A stretch of 44,551 bases of DNA from an uncultured Ruminococcus sp. (GCA_902802795.1 CADCNI010000018.1:1-44551); one strand, 5' to 3'. Numbered from the stretch's first letter, positions 19,509-28,343 are shown. Made by a program: numbers and translations. The notes: generated by a model not told the origin, from the sequence alone.

Positions 19509-20945
19509 ATGAAGGTTTGCTTAATAGCGGAGGGCAGCTATCCTTACACCTTCGGCGGCGTTTCCGCCTGGGTTCAGATGCTCATTCAGGGCGTGCCAAA
19601 GGTAGATTTTTCCGTGCAGACGATCGTGGCCAGCCGCGCGGACGCGGCGGAATGTAAATTTGTCATTCCCGCCAATGTCGTCTCCATGCATGACACCTTT
19701 CTGACGGATGACGACGTGGTTCACAAGGTTCGCAAAAAGACCAAGATGAGCAACAAAGAGAAGGACGCGTTCCGTTCGCTGCTCTACGGCAAGAATGTGG
19801 ACTGGGTGACAATCTTCAATTACTTTGAGCATAAGGACGTCTCGATCAACGGCCTGCTCATGGGCAAGGACTTCTACGACGTCGTCGCGGAGTTTTACCA
19901 TGACAAGTATTCCCAGACGGTTTTTGTAGACTTTCTGTGGAACACCCGTTCGCTTTATCTGCTGCTCTTTAAGGTGCTCAAAACCCCGATGGAAGTGTGC
20001 GACATCTACCACTGCGTCGCCACCGGCTATTCCGGCATTCTCGCCGCCAAGGGCAAGGTGCTTTACAACAAGCCGATGATTCTGAGCGAGCACGGTATCT
20101 ACACCCGCGAGCGTGAAGAGGAAATCATCAAGAGCAGTTGGACGCAGGGCATTTACAAGGATATCTGGATCAACTACTTCTACTGCCTTTCCGACTGCGC
20201 GTATTACTACGCCGACAAGATCACGTCCCTTTTCAAAGCGGCGCAGCACATTCAGCTCGAACTCGGCTGCAACCCCGAAAAGACGACGATCATTCCCAAC
20301 GGCGTAAACATCGAAGATTACGAGTCTTTCCCGCGCAAGGACGCAAGCGACCCCTATATCAACATCGGCGCTATGCTCCGTGTAACGCCGATCAAGGACG
20401 TCAAGACGCTGCTGAGCGCCTACAGCTTCGCTAAGGAAGAAGTCCCCGAGCTGAAACTCTGGATCATGGGTCCGACCGAGGAAGACCCTGACTATTACAA
20501 CGACTGTGTGGAAATGGTGGAGGTCAACCATCTGGAAGACGTGGTCTTTACCGGACGCATCAAGCCGAAAGATTACCTCGGCAAGATGGACATCCTGATT
20601 CTGACAAGTATCAGTGAAGGTCAGCCCATCGTTATGCTGGAAGCTATGGCCTGTAGTATCCCTTGTATTGCCACACAGGTCGGTGACTGTGCCGGTCTGA
20701 TCAGAGGCGATCATGATGACATGGGCGACTGCGGCATCGTCACCCCTACCATGAACGTGGCACGTATCGCGCAGGCATTGGTGACGCTCGCCAAGAGTCC
20801 CGATCTTCGTCGAAAGATGGGCGAAATCGGCAAGAAGCGTGTGGCCGATCACTACACCAAGGACGGCTGGCTGCATACCTACGCCGAGATGTACAATCAT
20901 TTCGCGGAGGTTGGTACCACCGTTACGGATCCCTACAAGAAATAA
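19509..20945 (+). CDS. pelF: PelF-type GT4 glycosyltransferase
   Basis: Cytosolic retaining glycosyltransferase (GT-B, family GT4) that polymerises the Pel-type polysaccharide from UDP-sugars. The 478-residue chain begins MKVCLIAEGSYPYTFGGVSAWV, where the EGSYP and GGVS motifs are the PelF signature at the nucleotide-side fold. The C-terminal domain carries NGVN, GRIKPKDY and SISEGQPIVMLEAMACSIPCIA, the E-x7-E-like nucleotide-sugar site. AAAGGAGG lies 9 nt before this ATG; an in-frame upstream ATG inside the previous gene is not supported. It is followed by pelG after 21 bp. In P. aeruginosa PelF uses UDP-GlcNAc/GalNAc; substrate here is not proven. Confidence 0.95.
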   Translation: MKVCLIAEGSYPYTFGGVSAWVQMLIQGVPKVDFSVQTIVASRADAAECKFVIPANVVSMHDTFLTDDDVVHKVRKKTKMSNKEKDAFRSLLYGKNVDWVTIFNYFEHKDVSINGLLMGKDFYDVVAEFYHDKYSQTVFVDFLWNTRSLYLLLFKVLKTPMEVCDIYHCVATGYSGILAAKGKVLYNKPMILSEHGIYTREREEEIIKSSWTQGIYKDIWINYFYCLSDCAYYYADKITSLFKAAQHIQLELGCNPEKTTIIPNGVNIEDYESFPRKDASDPYINIGAMLRVTPIKDVKTLLSAYSFAKEEVPELKLWIMGPTEEDPDYYNDCVEMVEVNHLEDVVFTGRIKPKDYLGKMDILILTSISEGQPIVMLEAMACSIPCIATQVGDCAGLIRGDHDDMGDCGIVTPTMNVARIAQALVTLAKSPDLRRKMGEIGKKRVADHYTKDGWLHTYAEMYNHFAEVGTTVTDPYKK

Positions 20946-20966
20946 ACGGAAGGAAAGAGGCGCTTT

Positions 20967-22544
20967 ATGGCTGGTATAGGTTTTGAATTAAAAAAGCTGA
21001 TGGGCAAGGGCAACATCGTCAACATGATCGCAGGTACGACCTACGCCGTCATGGTTACGATTGGCCCTACCATATTGCTCGCCGGCACACTGATGCTGAT
21101 GTACATGGTGCTGCCGTATTCTATGGAGGCGTTTGCCGACAGAGAATTCCTGTCGTCAACCATTCTTTACGTGTTCATCTTCTCCATGATTATTACCTCG
21201 CCGCTCAACTCGGTATTGTCGAGGTATGTCGCGGATAAAATTTATCAGGAACAGATCTATGACATCATGCCGGCGATCAACGTCGGTCTGGCGCTCAATA
21301 TGGTTCTGGCGTTCTTGGCCTCTCTTTTCATCGTGTTCAGAGAGATTGAAGTGGGCATTGACCCCTTCTTTACGTTCCTGTCCTACTGGTTCTTCATGGT
21401 TATCAATATGTCGCTTTACCTGATGACCTATGTATCCGCACTGAAGGATTACGGCAAAATCGGTATGGCGTATTTCATCGGTATTCTGGCCGCGCTGGTG
21501 TTTGCGATTCTGAGCGTGTATGTTTTCCGCAATGCGGTATCCTACTCCATCCTCGGCTCGATGGTGCTGTGCTTCTCCATCATCGCTACCATGCTGTACG
21601 CCAACCTGAAGACCTACTTCAAGCACTCCAGCAAAAACTACAGCGAGGCGCTCAAATACTTCCTGCGCTTCAAGCCGTTGTTTATCACCAACTTCTTCTA
21701 TACGCTGGGTCTGTACATCCATAACTTTGTCTATTGGAATACCGATTACGGCGCATACATCGGCAACGTCTTCTGGACGTCGCCTTCCTACGACATGGCG
21801 ACCTGTCTCGCACTGTTTACCAACATCTCCACGCTGGTGATTTTCGTTGTCAAGGCGGAAACCTCCTTCTTCGGTTCTTACCAGGCGTATCTTGAGACGG
21901 TCAACGGCGGCGGCGGCGAGGATATCGAACTGGCCAAAAAGAACATGTTCCGCACCCTTAAGAGCGAGCTGTTCTACATCATCCGGTTCCAGTTCATTAT
22001 CACCATCATTATCTTCATCCTCGCGATGATCTTCCTGCCCGACTTCGGCTTTGAAGGCCTCATCCTTTCCATCTATCCGGCACTCGCGGCGGCATACTTT
22101 GTCACCTTCATCATGTACTGTGAAGTCATCTTCCTCTTCTACTTTGACGATGGCGTGGGTACCTGCATGGTGACTGTCGGCTTCTGCCTCGGAACACTGA
22201 TCGCCACCATCGTTACCACTTATTTCAACGTGGTGTTTGCGGGTCTGGGTCTTTTCTTCGGCGCGTTTGTCGGCTGGACCATCGGCTATATGCGTCTGCG
22301 CAGAGTCATCAACAAGATCGACGAGCAGATTTTTTGCCGCGGCGCGATTGTCAACACCACTTCCGCCGGCAAGATGACCAAGAGACGTATTGAGGAAGCC
22401 GACCAGCAGCTCAATTATCTTAAGCTCACCAAGGAAGAAAAGATGAAGGCGGACGCGGAACAGCAGAAGCAGAAGATGTTTGCCGCGCAGAAGGCGGAAA
22501 AAGAGGCGGCACTGAAAAACGCGGCTGCCAGTGCCCAAAAATAA
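20967..22544 (+). CDS. pelG: PelG polysaccharide transporter
   Basis: Integral membrane protein of the MOP/polysaccharide-transporter superfamily that exports the growing Pel-type chain. It starts MAGIGFELKKLMGKGN, the hallmark N-terminus of PelG, and has about twelve hydrophobic segments in 525 residues, close to the family length. The C-terminus extends as a charged Lys/Glu/Ala-rich coiled-coil tail (about 465-525: KLTKEEKMKADAEQQKQK...), longer than expected and possibly a docking region. AGGAAAGAGG precedes the ATG. Downstream comes a non-coding repeat insertion before the GT8 genes. Confidence 0.95.
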   Translation: MAGIGFELKKLMGKGNIVNMIAGTTYAVMVTIGPTILLAGTLMLMYMVLPYSMEAFADREFLSSTILYVFIFSMIITSPLNSVLSRYVADKIYQEQIYDIMPAINVGLALNMVLAFLASLFIVFREIEVGIDPFFTFLSYWFFMVINMSLYLMTYVSALKDYGKIGMAYFIGILAALVFAILSVYVFRNAVSYSILGSMVLCFSIIATMLYANLKTYFKHSSKNYSEALKYFLRFKPLFITNFFYTLGLYIHNFVYWNTDYGAYIGNVFWTSPSYDMATCLALFTNISTLVIFVVKAETSFFGSYQAYLETVNGGGGEDIELAKKNMFRTLKSELFYIIRFQFIITIIIFILAMIFLPDFGFEGLILSIYPALAAAYFVTFIMYCEVIFLFYFDDGVGTCMVTVGFCLGTLIATIVTTYFNVVFAGLGLFFGAFVGWTIGYMRLRRVINKIDEQIFCRGAIVNTTSAGKMTKRRIEEADQQLNYLKLTKEEKMKADAEQQKQKMFAAQKAEKEAALKNAAASAQK

Positions 22545-22565
22545 AGAAATACAAACCATACCAGG

Positions 22566-22894
22566 CGATTGTAAAAGTAAATGAAAAAGAAGAAAAGCCA
22601 AGCGCAATTAGCGAGCGAATGCGAGCGTGGGAGTCCAGCCGATGACGGCAAGCGTCATCTCGGACTGGTCCTCCTGGCAGGTCAAGGGCAGAGCCCTTGC
22701 AGGGGAGTGGGGACAGCGTCCCCACAAGGGAGGCGGAAGCCGACCGAGCAGAACGAGCTAAGACCCAAGACGGAAATAGGCGAATACGGCAACAGCGCCA
22801 TATTACGATTTGCCTTGCTCCAAACGGAGAAAAATCATCCCTTTTCCCATTGTCCAAACCCCGAATGTACGCCGTTTTTCAACTTTTACAATCG
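22566..22894. repeat. Insertion with 13-bp terminal inverted repeats, copy B of dispersed repeat
   Basis: The gap between pelG and the first GT8 gene is bounded by a perfect 13-bp inverted repeat (22566-22578 with 22882-22894). Inside, about 22600-22770 matches the left arm of the palindrome at 33903-34397: AGCGAGCGAATGCGAGCGTGGGAGTC, a variable hairpin, CCTCCTGGCAGGTCAAGGGCAGAGCCCTTG and further short hairpins, then GGCGAATACGG, which in the large palindrome lies at the centre. The rest diverges. There is no convincing gene here. It interrupts the polysaccharide operon without blocking the next ribosome site. Confidence 0.7.
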
Positions 22895-22926
22895 GCTGAC
22901 AAACCATACGCAAAGGAGGCGGCAGC

Positions 22927-23811
22927 TTGAATATTGTGATTACAGTGGATGACAATTACATCCGGCCGGCGCTGATCATGCTGGAATCGCTGTTTGAGCA
23001 AAACCGGACGCCGATGCATATTTATCTGCTGCACTCCAACGTATGCGCGGAAAATCTGGAAAAACTCACCCGTCATGTGGCGGCGCTGGGAGGAACCTTC
23101 TCGGATATACGGGTGGACGGGGCGTTGTTTGAGGGCGCGCCGGTCAACAAGTATTTCACCAAGGAGATGTATTACCGCCTGCTGATTTACCGGCTGCTGC
23201 CGGAGGAGGAACGGGCGCTCTATCTCGATCCTGACATTATCATCCGGGGAGAGATCGACGATCTTTACCGCATGGATTTTGAAGGCAAAATGATGATAGC
23301 CGTTCCGGACTATCTGGGCGATTCCTATTACCCCGAGCGCAAGAAAAATCTGGGACTGGGGGAGGAATACCGCTACATCAATTCAGGCGTGATCCTCTTT
23401 AACATTCCGCTTATGCGCGAACAGTTTGATCTGAACGACATGTTCTCGTTTCTGGCGCGCGAAGGCAGCGGGTATGAGTTTCCCGACCAGGATCTGATCA
23501 ACGTCTACTTCAAAGACCGCATCAAATACGCCCCGCGGGAGTACAACTTCACCACCGAGTATGTCAGCGTGGGAGATTTCCTGCACTATGTCTTCAGTCC
23601 GCGCTACCGACGTTCCGAGCGGGTTGTCATTGCTCACTACATGGGCAAGTGCAAGCCGTGGAAGCCGTCGTACTACTATAAATATTACGGTATCTACTAT
23701 TCTTATCTGAAAAAATACCTCACGCCGGAAGAAAAACGGCAGCTTCGGCATCGGCCGTGGCTGGTATTCCGGTCGGTTGTCCAGGCGGTGTGGCGAGTAT
23801 TGTTCGGATAA
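22927..23811 (+). CDS. GT8-family glycosyltransferase (first of tandem pair)
   Basis: A retaining GT-A transferase of family GT8 (LgtC/glycogenin-like), 294 residues, cytosolic with a basic C-terminus that may touch the membrane. Seen: N-terminal MNIVITVDDNYIRPALIMLESL, metal-binding DPD at 101-103 in ALYLDPDIII, YINSGVILFN, and FPDQDLINVYF followed by a late HYMGKCKPWK that supplies the conserved His and Lys. The start is TTG, 7 nt after AAGGAGG. It probably adds galactose or glucose to a carrier or chain in the Pel-like locus. It is clearly paralogous to the next gene (shared APVN--FTKEMYYRLL), so the pair arose by duplication. Confidence 0.9.
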   Translation: MNIVITVDDNYIRPALIMLESLFEQNRTPMHIYLLHSNVCAENLEKLTRHVAALGGTFSDIRVDGALFEGAPVNKYFTKEMYYRLLIYRLLPEEERALYLDPDIIIRGEIDDLYRMDFEGKMMIAVPDYLGDSYYPERKKNLGLGEEYRYINSGVILFNIPLMREQFDLNDMFSFLAREGSGYEFPDQDLINVYFKDRIKYAPREYNFTTEYVSVGDFLHYVFSPRYRRSERVVIAHYMGKCKPWKPSYYYKYYGIYYSYLKKYLTPEEKRQLRHRPWLVFRSVVQAVWRVLFG

Positions 23812-23832
23812 CCGCAAAGGAGGGCGGAGAGA

Positions 23833-24753
23833 ATGAACGTGCTGGTCACAGTGTCCGAGAACTATTGCGGATATATGCTGACGATGCTCAAGTCCCTGTT
23901 TCAGCACAACAAATGCCGTGTGACGGTTTATCTGATGCATTCCCGCATCAGTGACGCCATGCTTGAAAAGGTGCGGCAGTACATTGAGGGCAAAGGTCAT
24001 GTGTTTGAGCCGGTTCGGGTAGGCGCGGACATGTTTGACGACGCGCCGGTGAATATGCATTTCACCAAGGAAATGTATTACCGGCTGCTGGCGAGCCGCA
24101 TGCTTCCCGAGAGCGAAGACCGTGTGCTGTATCTTGACCCGGATATCCTGATCCGCGGATCGGTGGAGGAATTCTATAACCTACCCTTTGACGGCAAGAT
24201 GCTGATCGCGATGCCCGATCCCCCGCAGATCAATGATCCCAAGTGTCCCGACAACCGTCCGCACTGGCAGCGGCTGGGGATTCCGGAAAGCTCCACCTAC
24301 ATCAACAGCGGCGTGCTGCTGCTGAATCTGGCGCTCATGCGGGAGAAAAACTTTGACGTCAGCGGTATATTCGAGATCATCAACGAAAAGAGCGCCGACC
24401 TGATTTATCCCGACCAGGACGCGATCAATGTGTATTTCCGGGATTCGATGAAGATCTGGAACAACCTGTACAACTACAATCCCGGACTACTCGCAAACGA
24501 GGTGGTCAAATGGGGGCTGAGCAAGAAGTACCGGCGGCGGGATAATCCCATCATCGTTCATTTCATGGGACCCGTCAAGCCATGGAGCATACACTACCGC
24601 AACAAATACTGCTTTGAGTATCAGGCGGTCTACAAGGAATTTGCTCCGCTGGGCTATCGGCTGCTCTGTCCGTTCCGACCGCTGGTGGCGGTGTGCGGAT
24701 ATGTGCTGACGGTGACGTGCATGGTGCTGCATGTGCAGCGTCCCGGCAAATGA
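23833..24753 (+). CDS. GT8-family glycosyltransferase (second of tandem pair)
   Basis: 306-residue GT8 transferase with the same plan as its upstream paralogue: MNVLVTVSENYCGYMLTMLKSL, DPD at 102-104 in VLYLDPDILI, TYINSGVLLLN, YPDQDAINVYF and HFMGPVKPW. It differs by a Cys- and Val-rich hydrophobic C-terminus (VAVCGYVLTVTCMVLHV), suggesting membrane attachment. AAAGGAGGG lies 7 nt before the ATG. It follows the first GT8 after 21 bp. The two may add successive sugars. A 130-bp gap follows, with only a weak CCCGT/ACGGG hairpin that could trim transcription. Confidence 0.9.
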   Translation: MNVLVTVSENYCGYMLTMLKSLFQHNKCRVTVYLMHSRISDAMLEKVRQYIEGKGHVFEPVRVGADMFDDAPVNMHFTKEMYYRLLASRMLPESEDRVLYLDPDILIRGSVEEFYNLPFDGKMLIAMPDPPQINDPKCPDNRPHWQRLGIPESSTYINSGVLLLNLALMREKNFDVSGIFEIINEKSADLIYPDQDAINVYFRDSMKIWNNLYNYNPGLLANEVVKWGLSKKYRRRDNPIIVHFMGPVKPWSIHYRNKYCFEYQAVYKEFAPLGYRLLCPFRPLVAVCGYVLTVTCMVLHVQRPGK

Positions 24754-24883
24754 CACAAAAAAAATAATCCCGTTGCGGCAGGCGGCCGAAAGCACGGGTT
24801 TATTGATAGAAGAAGGCGCCGTGTGAAAGCGGCGGACTTCGGAAAGCTCTGAGTGAATCTGTCAAATTATAACAAGGAAGGTT

Positions 24884-27109
24884 GTGGGTACAATTAAAGT
24901 TTTGATTGTAGGTTCATATGGTTTCTTTACCAACACACTGGTGCAGCGTCTTTCCAAGGAAGGCTGCGAAATCTATATGATAACGGGAAAAAATTCTAAA
25001 TTGAAGGGCAGAGGTCTTCCGAGACACATCAACTACGATTTTGCTCTGGACGATCCGCTGATCGAAAACATCATCGACAGCATCGGCCCGGACGCCATGG
25101 TATTCATGGGCGCGCAGGATACCGGATTTGAGTGGAACAGCAACGCCGACGCGGCGGTGTTTAACGCGGCTGTGTCCAACATCCTTACCTGTGCCAGCAA
25201 TGCCGGCGCCAAGCACCTGGTGTATCTTTCCTCCACCGACGTGTACGGTACGGATTACGATACGCCTATCACCGAAAAGAACAAGCCCGCGCCGACCTCC
25301 ATCAAGGGTCTTACCCTGCTCAACGGTGAAGGTCAGTGCAAGATCTACAACGACAACACGGGTCTGAAATCCATCATTCTCCGTTTGCCGATGGTCTACG
25401 GCCCTCAGGCGAATACCGAAGAGCAGCTCAATTTCATGAGCAACTGTTTCCTCTATGCCAAGATGGGGCTTCCCTTCGAGTGCGACCTCGATATGGAATA
25501 CAAAACCATCTTCATCGGTGACGCGGTGGACGCTGCCTACAGAGCCATAGCCAATACCTCCATTCCGAGAGGCACCTATAATGTTGACGGTAACAGCTAT
25601 GTTTCCAACAGAGACGTCGTTAAGATGGTGGAGCAGATCAGCGGCAGCAAGCTGCATGTGGTGGACACCAAGTCTGCCGGTAAGGGCTGCACCTGTAATC
25701 CGGTCGGTTCGCTCTATCAGAAGGCGACGGAATATACCCCGATCGTCACACTCGAAAAGGGTATGGAGCGCACCTATAAGTGGGTCAACAGCAATTTCAG
25801 CGCGCTCCAGGAAAATTACGCCGCCAAGAAAAAGCGCGGTGACAGCGCGGCATGGAACGAAAGCAAAAAGCGCATGAAGGAGATCGCCAAGGGTCTGCTT
25901 GCCTATGTGGAGAGCATCGCGCTGTGTGCCATCGCCTGTCTCGGCACCTATTTTGCCAGCGAATACACCATGCTGAACGGCCTCGACTTCTTCGTGATTT
26001 ACATTATCATCATGTCGGTCGTTTATACCATCACGCATTCCTACATTTCGATTTTCCTGTCATCCATCATGTATGTCGTCATGAAGATGGTTACAGGTAT
26101 GGAGTTTGCCGACATCATTCTGGACTACAGCACGCTCGTTAAGATTCTGTTCTTCTTCCTGGTCGGTATTCTCGTCGGCTACAGCAAGGACAGACTCAAA
26201 CTCAGAAACACCGAGCTTCTGGAGGAAAAGGCCGCTCTCCAGGAGGAACTCACCCGTATTTACGACATTTCCGAGAGACACATCCAGATCAAGAAGATGT
26301 TCGAGGAACGACTGATCAACTACGACAACTCCATTGCCAAGGTTTACTCCATTGTTTCCCAGCTCGACCTGCTCGACTCGGAAAAGATCGTCAACTCTGC
26401 TCTGGACGTTATTACGCAGATCATGGGCGTGCAGGATGTGGCGATTTACGTCAAGAGCAACGAGGGTCTTTACCGTCTGGCAGGCGCTTCATCCAGACGC
26501 GCACAGAAGATGAGAAACATCATCAACCTCGAAGACTACGAACAGCTCGAAGGCGTGGTGCTGGAAGAAAGAATCTTCGTCAACCGCAAGCTCGATCCCA
26601 ATCTGCCCTCGATGGTGGCGCCTGTTTTCTCCGAGCAGAAGATGATCTACATGATCATGCTCTTCAATATGGAGTTCGACAAGATGACGCTCTATCAGGA
26701 AAATCTCTTCTCGGTTCTCTCCAAGATTATCGCTTCCAGCTTCGAGAAAGCCTACCGTTATCAGAACGACACCAAAGACGCGCGTTATGTACCCGGTACC
26801 AATGTGCTTATCGCCAGCGCGTTTACGGAGGTTGTTAAGACCAAGCTCGGCGGCACAGGTTCCAACATCGCCGACTTTGCGGTTCTCCGCACAAGAGTGG
26901 ACGATCCTTCGCAGCTTATGGAAAAGGGTGCGGCTCTGGGCGGCATTCTTCGCGACAACGACTATGTCGGTCTCAGCGAGAGCGATCCCAACGAGCTGCT
27001 CATGCTGCTCAACAACACGACCGAAAAGGATCTGCCCTTCGTTTACAAGAAGATCGAACGCATTGATTTGAAGGCAGAGGTGGTATCATTAGATGAATAC
27101 AGGAATTAA
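24884..27109 (+). CDS. pelD: SDR-PelD fusion: c-di-GMP receptor with degenerate epimerase domain
   Basis: 741 residues from a GTG behind AAGGAAGG. Residues 1-305 are an extended SDR/epimerase-like fold (GSYGFFT at 10-16, SSTDVYG at 116-122), but the YxxxK dyad is replaced by Lys141 and Leu145 and the third Rossmann Gly by Thr16. Four membrane helices follow (about 339-360, 366-385, 386-406, 419-438), then a coiled coil (438-480), a GAF domain (about 490-627) and a GGDEF-like domain (630-741). There, RxxD (Arg690-Asp693) stands where the c-di-GMP inhibitory site is expected, while the GGDEF signature reads as a non-catalytic ESDPNE. That layout after the SDR part is PelD. It should activate polymer export on binding c-di-GMP with the PelE-like protein, whose gene overlaps by 17 bp. 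Confidence 0.85.
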   Translation: MGTIKVLIVGSYGFFTNTLVQRLSKEGCEIYMITGKNSKLKGRGLPRHINYDFALDDPLIENIIDSIGPDAMVFMGAQDTGFEWNSNADAAVFNAAVSNILTCASNAGAKHLVYLSSTDVYGTDYDTPITEKNKPAPTSIKGLTLLNGEGQCKIYNDNTGLKSIILRLPMVYGPQANTEEQLNFMSNCFLYAKMGLPFECDLDMEYKTIFIGDAVDAAYRAIANTSIPRGTYNVDGNSYVSNRDVVKMVEQISGSKLHVVDTKSAGKGCTCNPVGSLYQKATEYTPIVTLEKGMERTYKWVNSNFSALQENYAAKKKRGDSAAWNESKKRMKEIAKGLLAYVESIALCAIACLGTYFASEYTMLNGLDFFVIYIIIMSVVYTITHSYISIFLSSIMYVVMKMVTGMEFADIILDYSTLVKILFFFLVGILVGYSKDRLKLRNTELLEEKAALQEELTRIYDISERHIQIKKMFEERLINYDNSIAKVYSIVSQLDLLDSEKIVNSALDVITQIMGVQDVAIYVKSNEGLYRLAGASSRRAQKMRNIINLEDYEQLEGVVLEERIFVNRKLDPNLPSMVAPVFSEQKMIYMIMLFNMEFDKMTLYQENLFSVLSKIIASSFEKAYRYQNDTKDARYVPGTNVLIASAFTEVVKTKLGGTGSNIADFAVLRTRVDDPSQLMEKGAALGGILRDNDYVGLSESDPNELLMLLNNTTEKDLPFVYKKIERIDLKAEVVSLDEYRN

Positions 27110-28052
27110 CCTCGAATACATTATCAGCCATTTCCGGTTTACGCTTAACACGCGGGATCCCAACTTCATTTATCAGATCATCCTTGTCAACACGGCGCTG
27201 GTGCTGCTGTATTTTGTGTTCTTTACACTGATCGGCAAGTTCAAGGCGGCGCTCTGCAAGTCGATCGTCATGCTGTTGACGCCGCCCTTTGGTGTGATCT
27301 GCTTTTTCCTCAATTTTATCATCGGACTGTTTGACCGCAAGTCGGACATCGACTACCTGGAACTGACCTTCAGCAAGGAAAAGAGAGAGTTTGCCCAACA
27401 GACCGACTATGAGACGGAAAAGGAATTCGTTCCGCTGGAAGAAGCGCTCATTATCTCGGATGTCGAGGATAAGCGCCGGGCGCTGCTCAACGTGCTGAAA
27501 GCCGACGTTTCCAACAACATGAAGTCGCTCGTCAAGGCACTTGACAACGACGACGCGGAAACCGCTCACTATGCGGCCGCGGCGCTCATGGACGTGCTGC
27601 AAAAATATTCCAAGAAGCTGTCGGGGCTTTCGGTCAAGTACCAGGAAAATCCCGAAGACGCCGACGTCAACAAGGAATACGCCGACACGACCTACGAATA
27701 TATCAGCAGCGGCGTTCTGGGCGAGATCGAGGTCAAAAAGTACGCCCATCTGTATGTGGATCTGATTGATAACCTCAACAAGTATCATCCGGAGATGCTG
27801 GATACCGAGCAGTACAAGAACGTGGTGGACTGTCTGCTGACCATCGGCCGCTATGATGACGCTGACAAATGGGCCAATCTCTCGATTGACCGCCAGCCCA
27901 ACATAGAACAGTCTTATCTCAACGCGCTCAACGTCAAGTATAAGACGGAACAGTGGGATGATTTCAAGGAAGTTATGCAGAAGATGCTCAAATCGGGTGC
28001 ACAGCTCTCCGATAAGGGCATAGGCGTGATTCGTTTCTGGAATCGCAAGTAA
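27093..28052 (+). CDS. PelE-like membrane protein with TPR-type helices
   Basis: 319 residues. Two hydrophobic helices near the N-terminus (about 24-49 and 58-80) are followed by a cytosolic all-helical region with repeat-like pairs (ALNVKYKTEQWDDFKEVMQKML, CLLTIGRYDDADKWANLSID) typical of TPR-like solenoids. In Pel systems PelE has this build and works with PelD and PelG in the inner-membrane complex. The start ATG lies inside the end of the SDR-PelD gene (17-bp overlap), so the two are translationally coupled, which supports the assignment. Sequence identity to PelE cannot be judged by eye, so the symbol is withheld. Confidence 0.7.
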   Translation: MNTGINLEYIISHFRFTLNTRDPNFIYQIILVNTALVLLYFVFFTLIGKFKAALCKSIVMLLTPPFGVICFFLNFIIGLFDRKSDIDYLELTFSKEKREFAQQTDYETEKEFVPLEEALIISDVEDKRRALLNVLKADVSNNMKSLVKALDNDDAETAHYAAAALMDVLQKYSKKLSGLSVKYQENPEDADVNKEYADTTYEYISSGVLGEIEVKKYAHLYVDLIDNLNKYHPEMLDTEQYKNVVDCLLTIGRYDDADKWANLSIDRQPNIEQSYLNALNVKYKTEQWDDFKEVMQKMLKSGAQLSDKGIGVIRFWNRK

Positions 28053-28160
28053 CGTATCTCAGACTAATGACGGGTCGGAAACAGACAGTTTGGGTGAATA
28101 CAGATATTTTACAAACAACTGCCTGCTTTCAACCCTGGATTAGTACCAATGCAAAGGCTG

Positions 28161-28293
28161 ATGCCGTTCCGGTTGCAGCAATCCGCAGGGAACCCGGGCA
28201 AGCGCCGCCTCTCCGCCCGACGGAGAGCGGTGGGGGGTTGCCAAACCTTGCGGATTGCTGTCATCCGCATTCGGGCGGTAAACAGTTAGGAAC
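28161..28293 (+). ncRNA. Candidate structured RNA element within the operon
   Basis: The 291-bp gap after the PelE-like gene can fold strongly. A perfect 12-bp stem (28176-28187 with 28249-28260) encloses GGCAA/TTGCC (28197-28201 with 28238-28242) and a 7-bp hairpin CTCTCCG/CGGAGAG (28209-28215 with 28221-28227). The tip CCGCCCGA (28213-28220) is fully complementary to TCGGGCGG downstream (28271-28278), allowing a pseudoknot or alternative fold. An outer GTTCC/GGAAC pair (28166-28170 with 28289-28293) may close the element. It ends about 50 nt before the next gene. It matches no riboswitch class I can name. It is most likely a cis-acting leader or an inserted palindromic element. Confidence 0.5.
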
Positions 28294-28343
28294 TATGCAG
28301 AATTTAATCAGTCATTTTCTGCTTAAAAATACAGTATGCTTGC

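Noticed and set aside
28161-28293. Assignment of the structured RNA to a known riboswitch (c-di-GMP-I, c-di-AMP or cobalamin)
   Set aside because: Short matches such as GGGAACCC and GCAAUCCGC exist, but the conserved cores and B12 box are absent and the stems do not sit where those classes need them.
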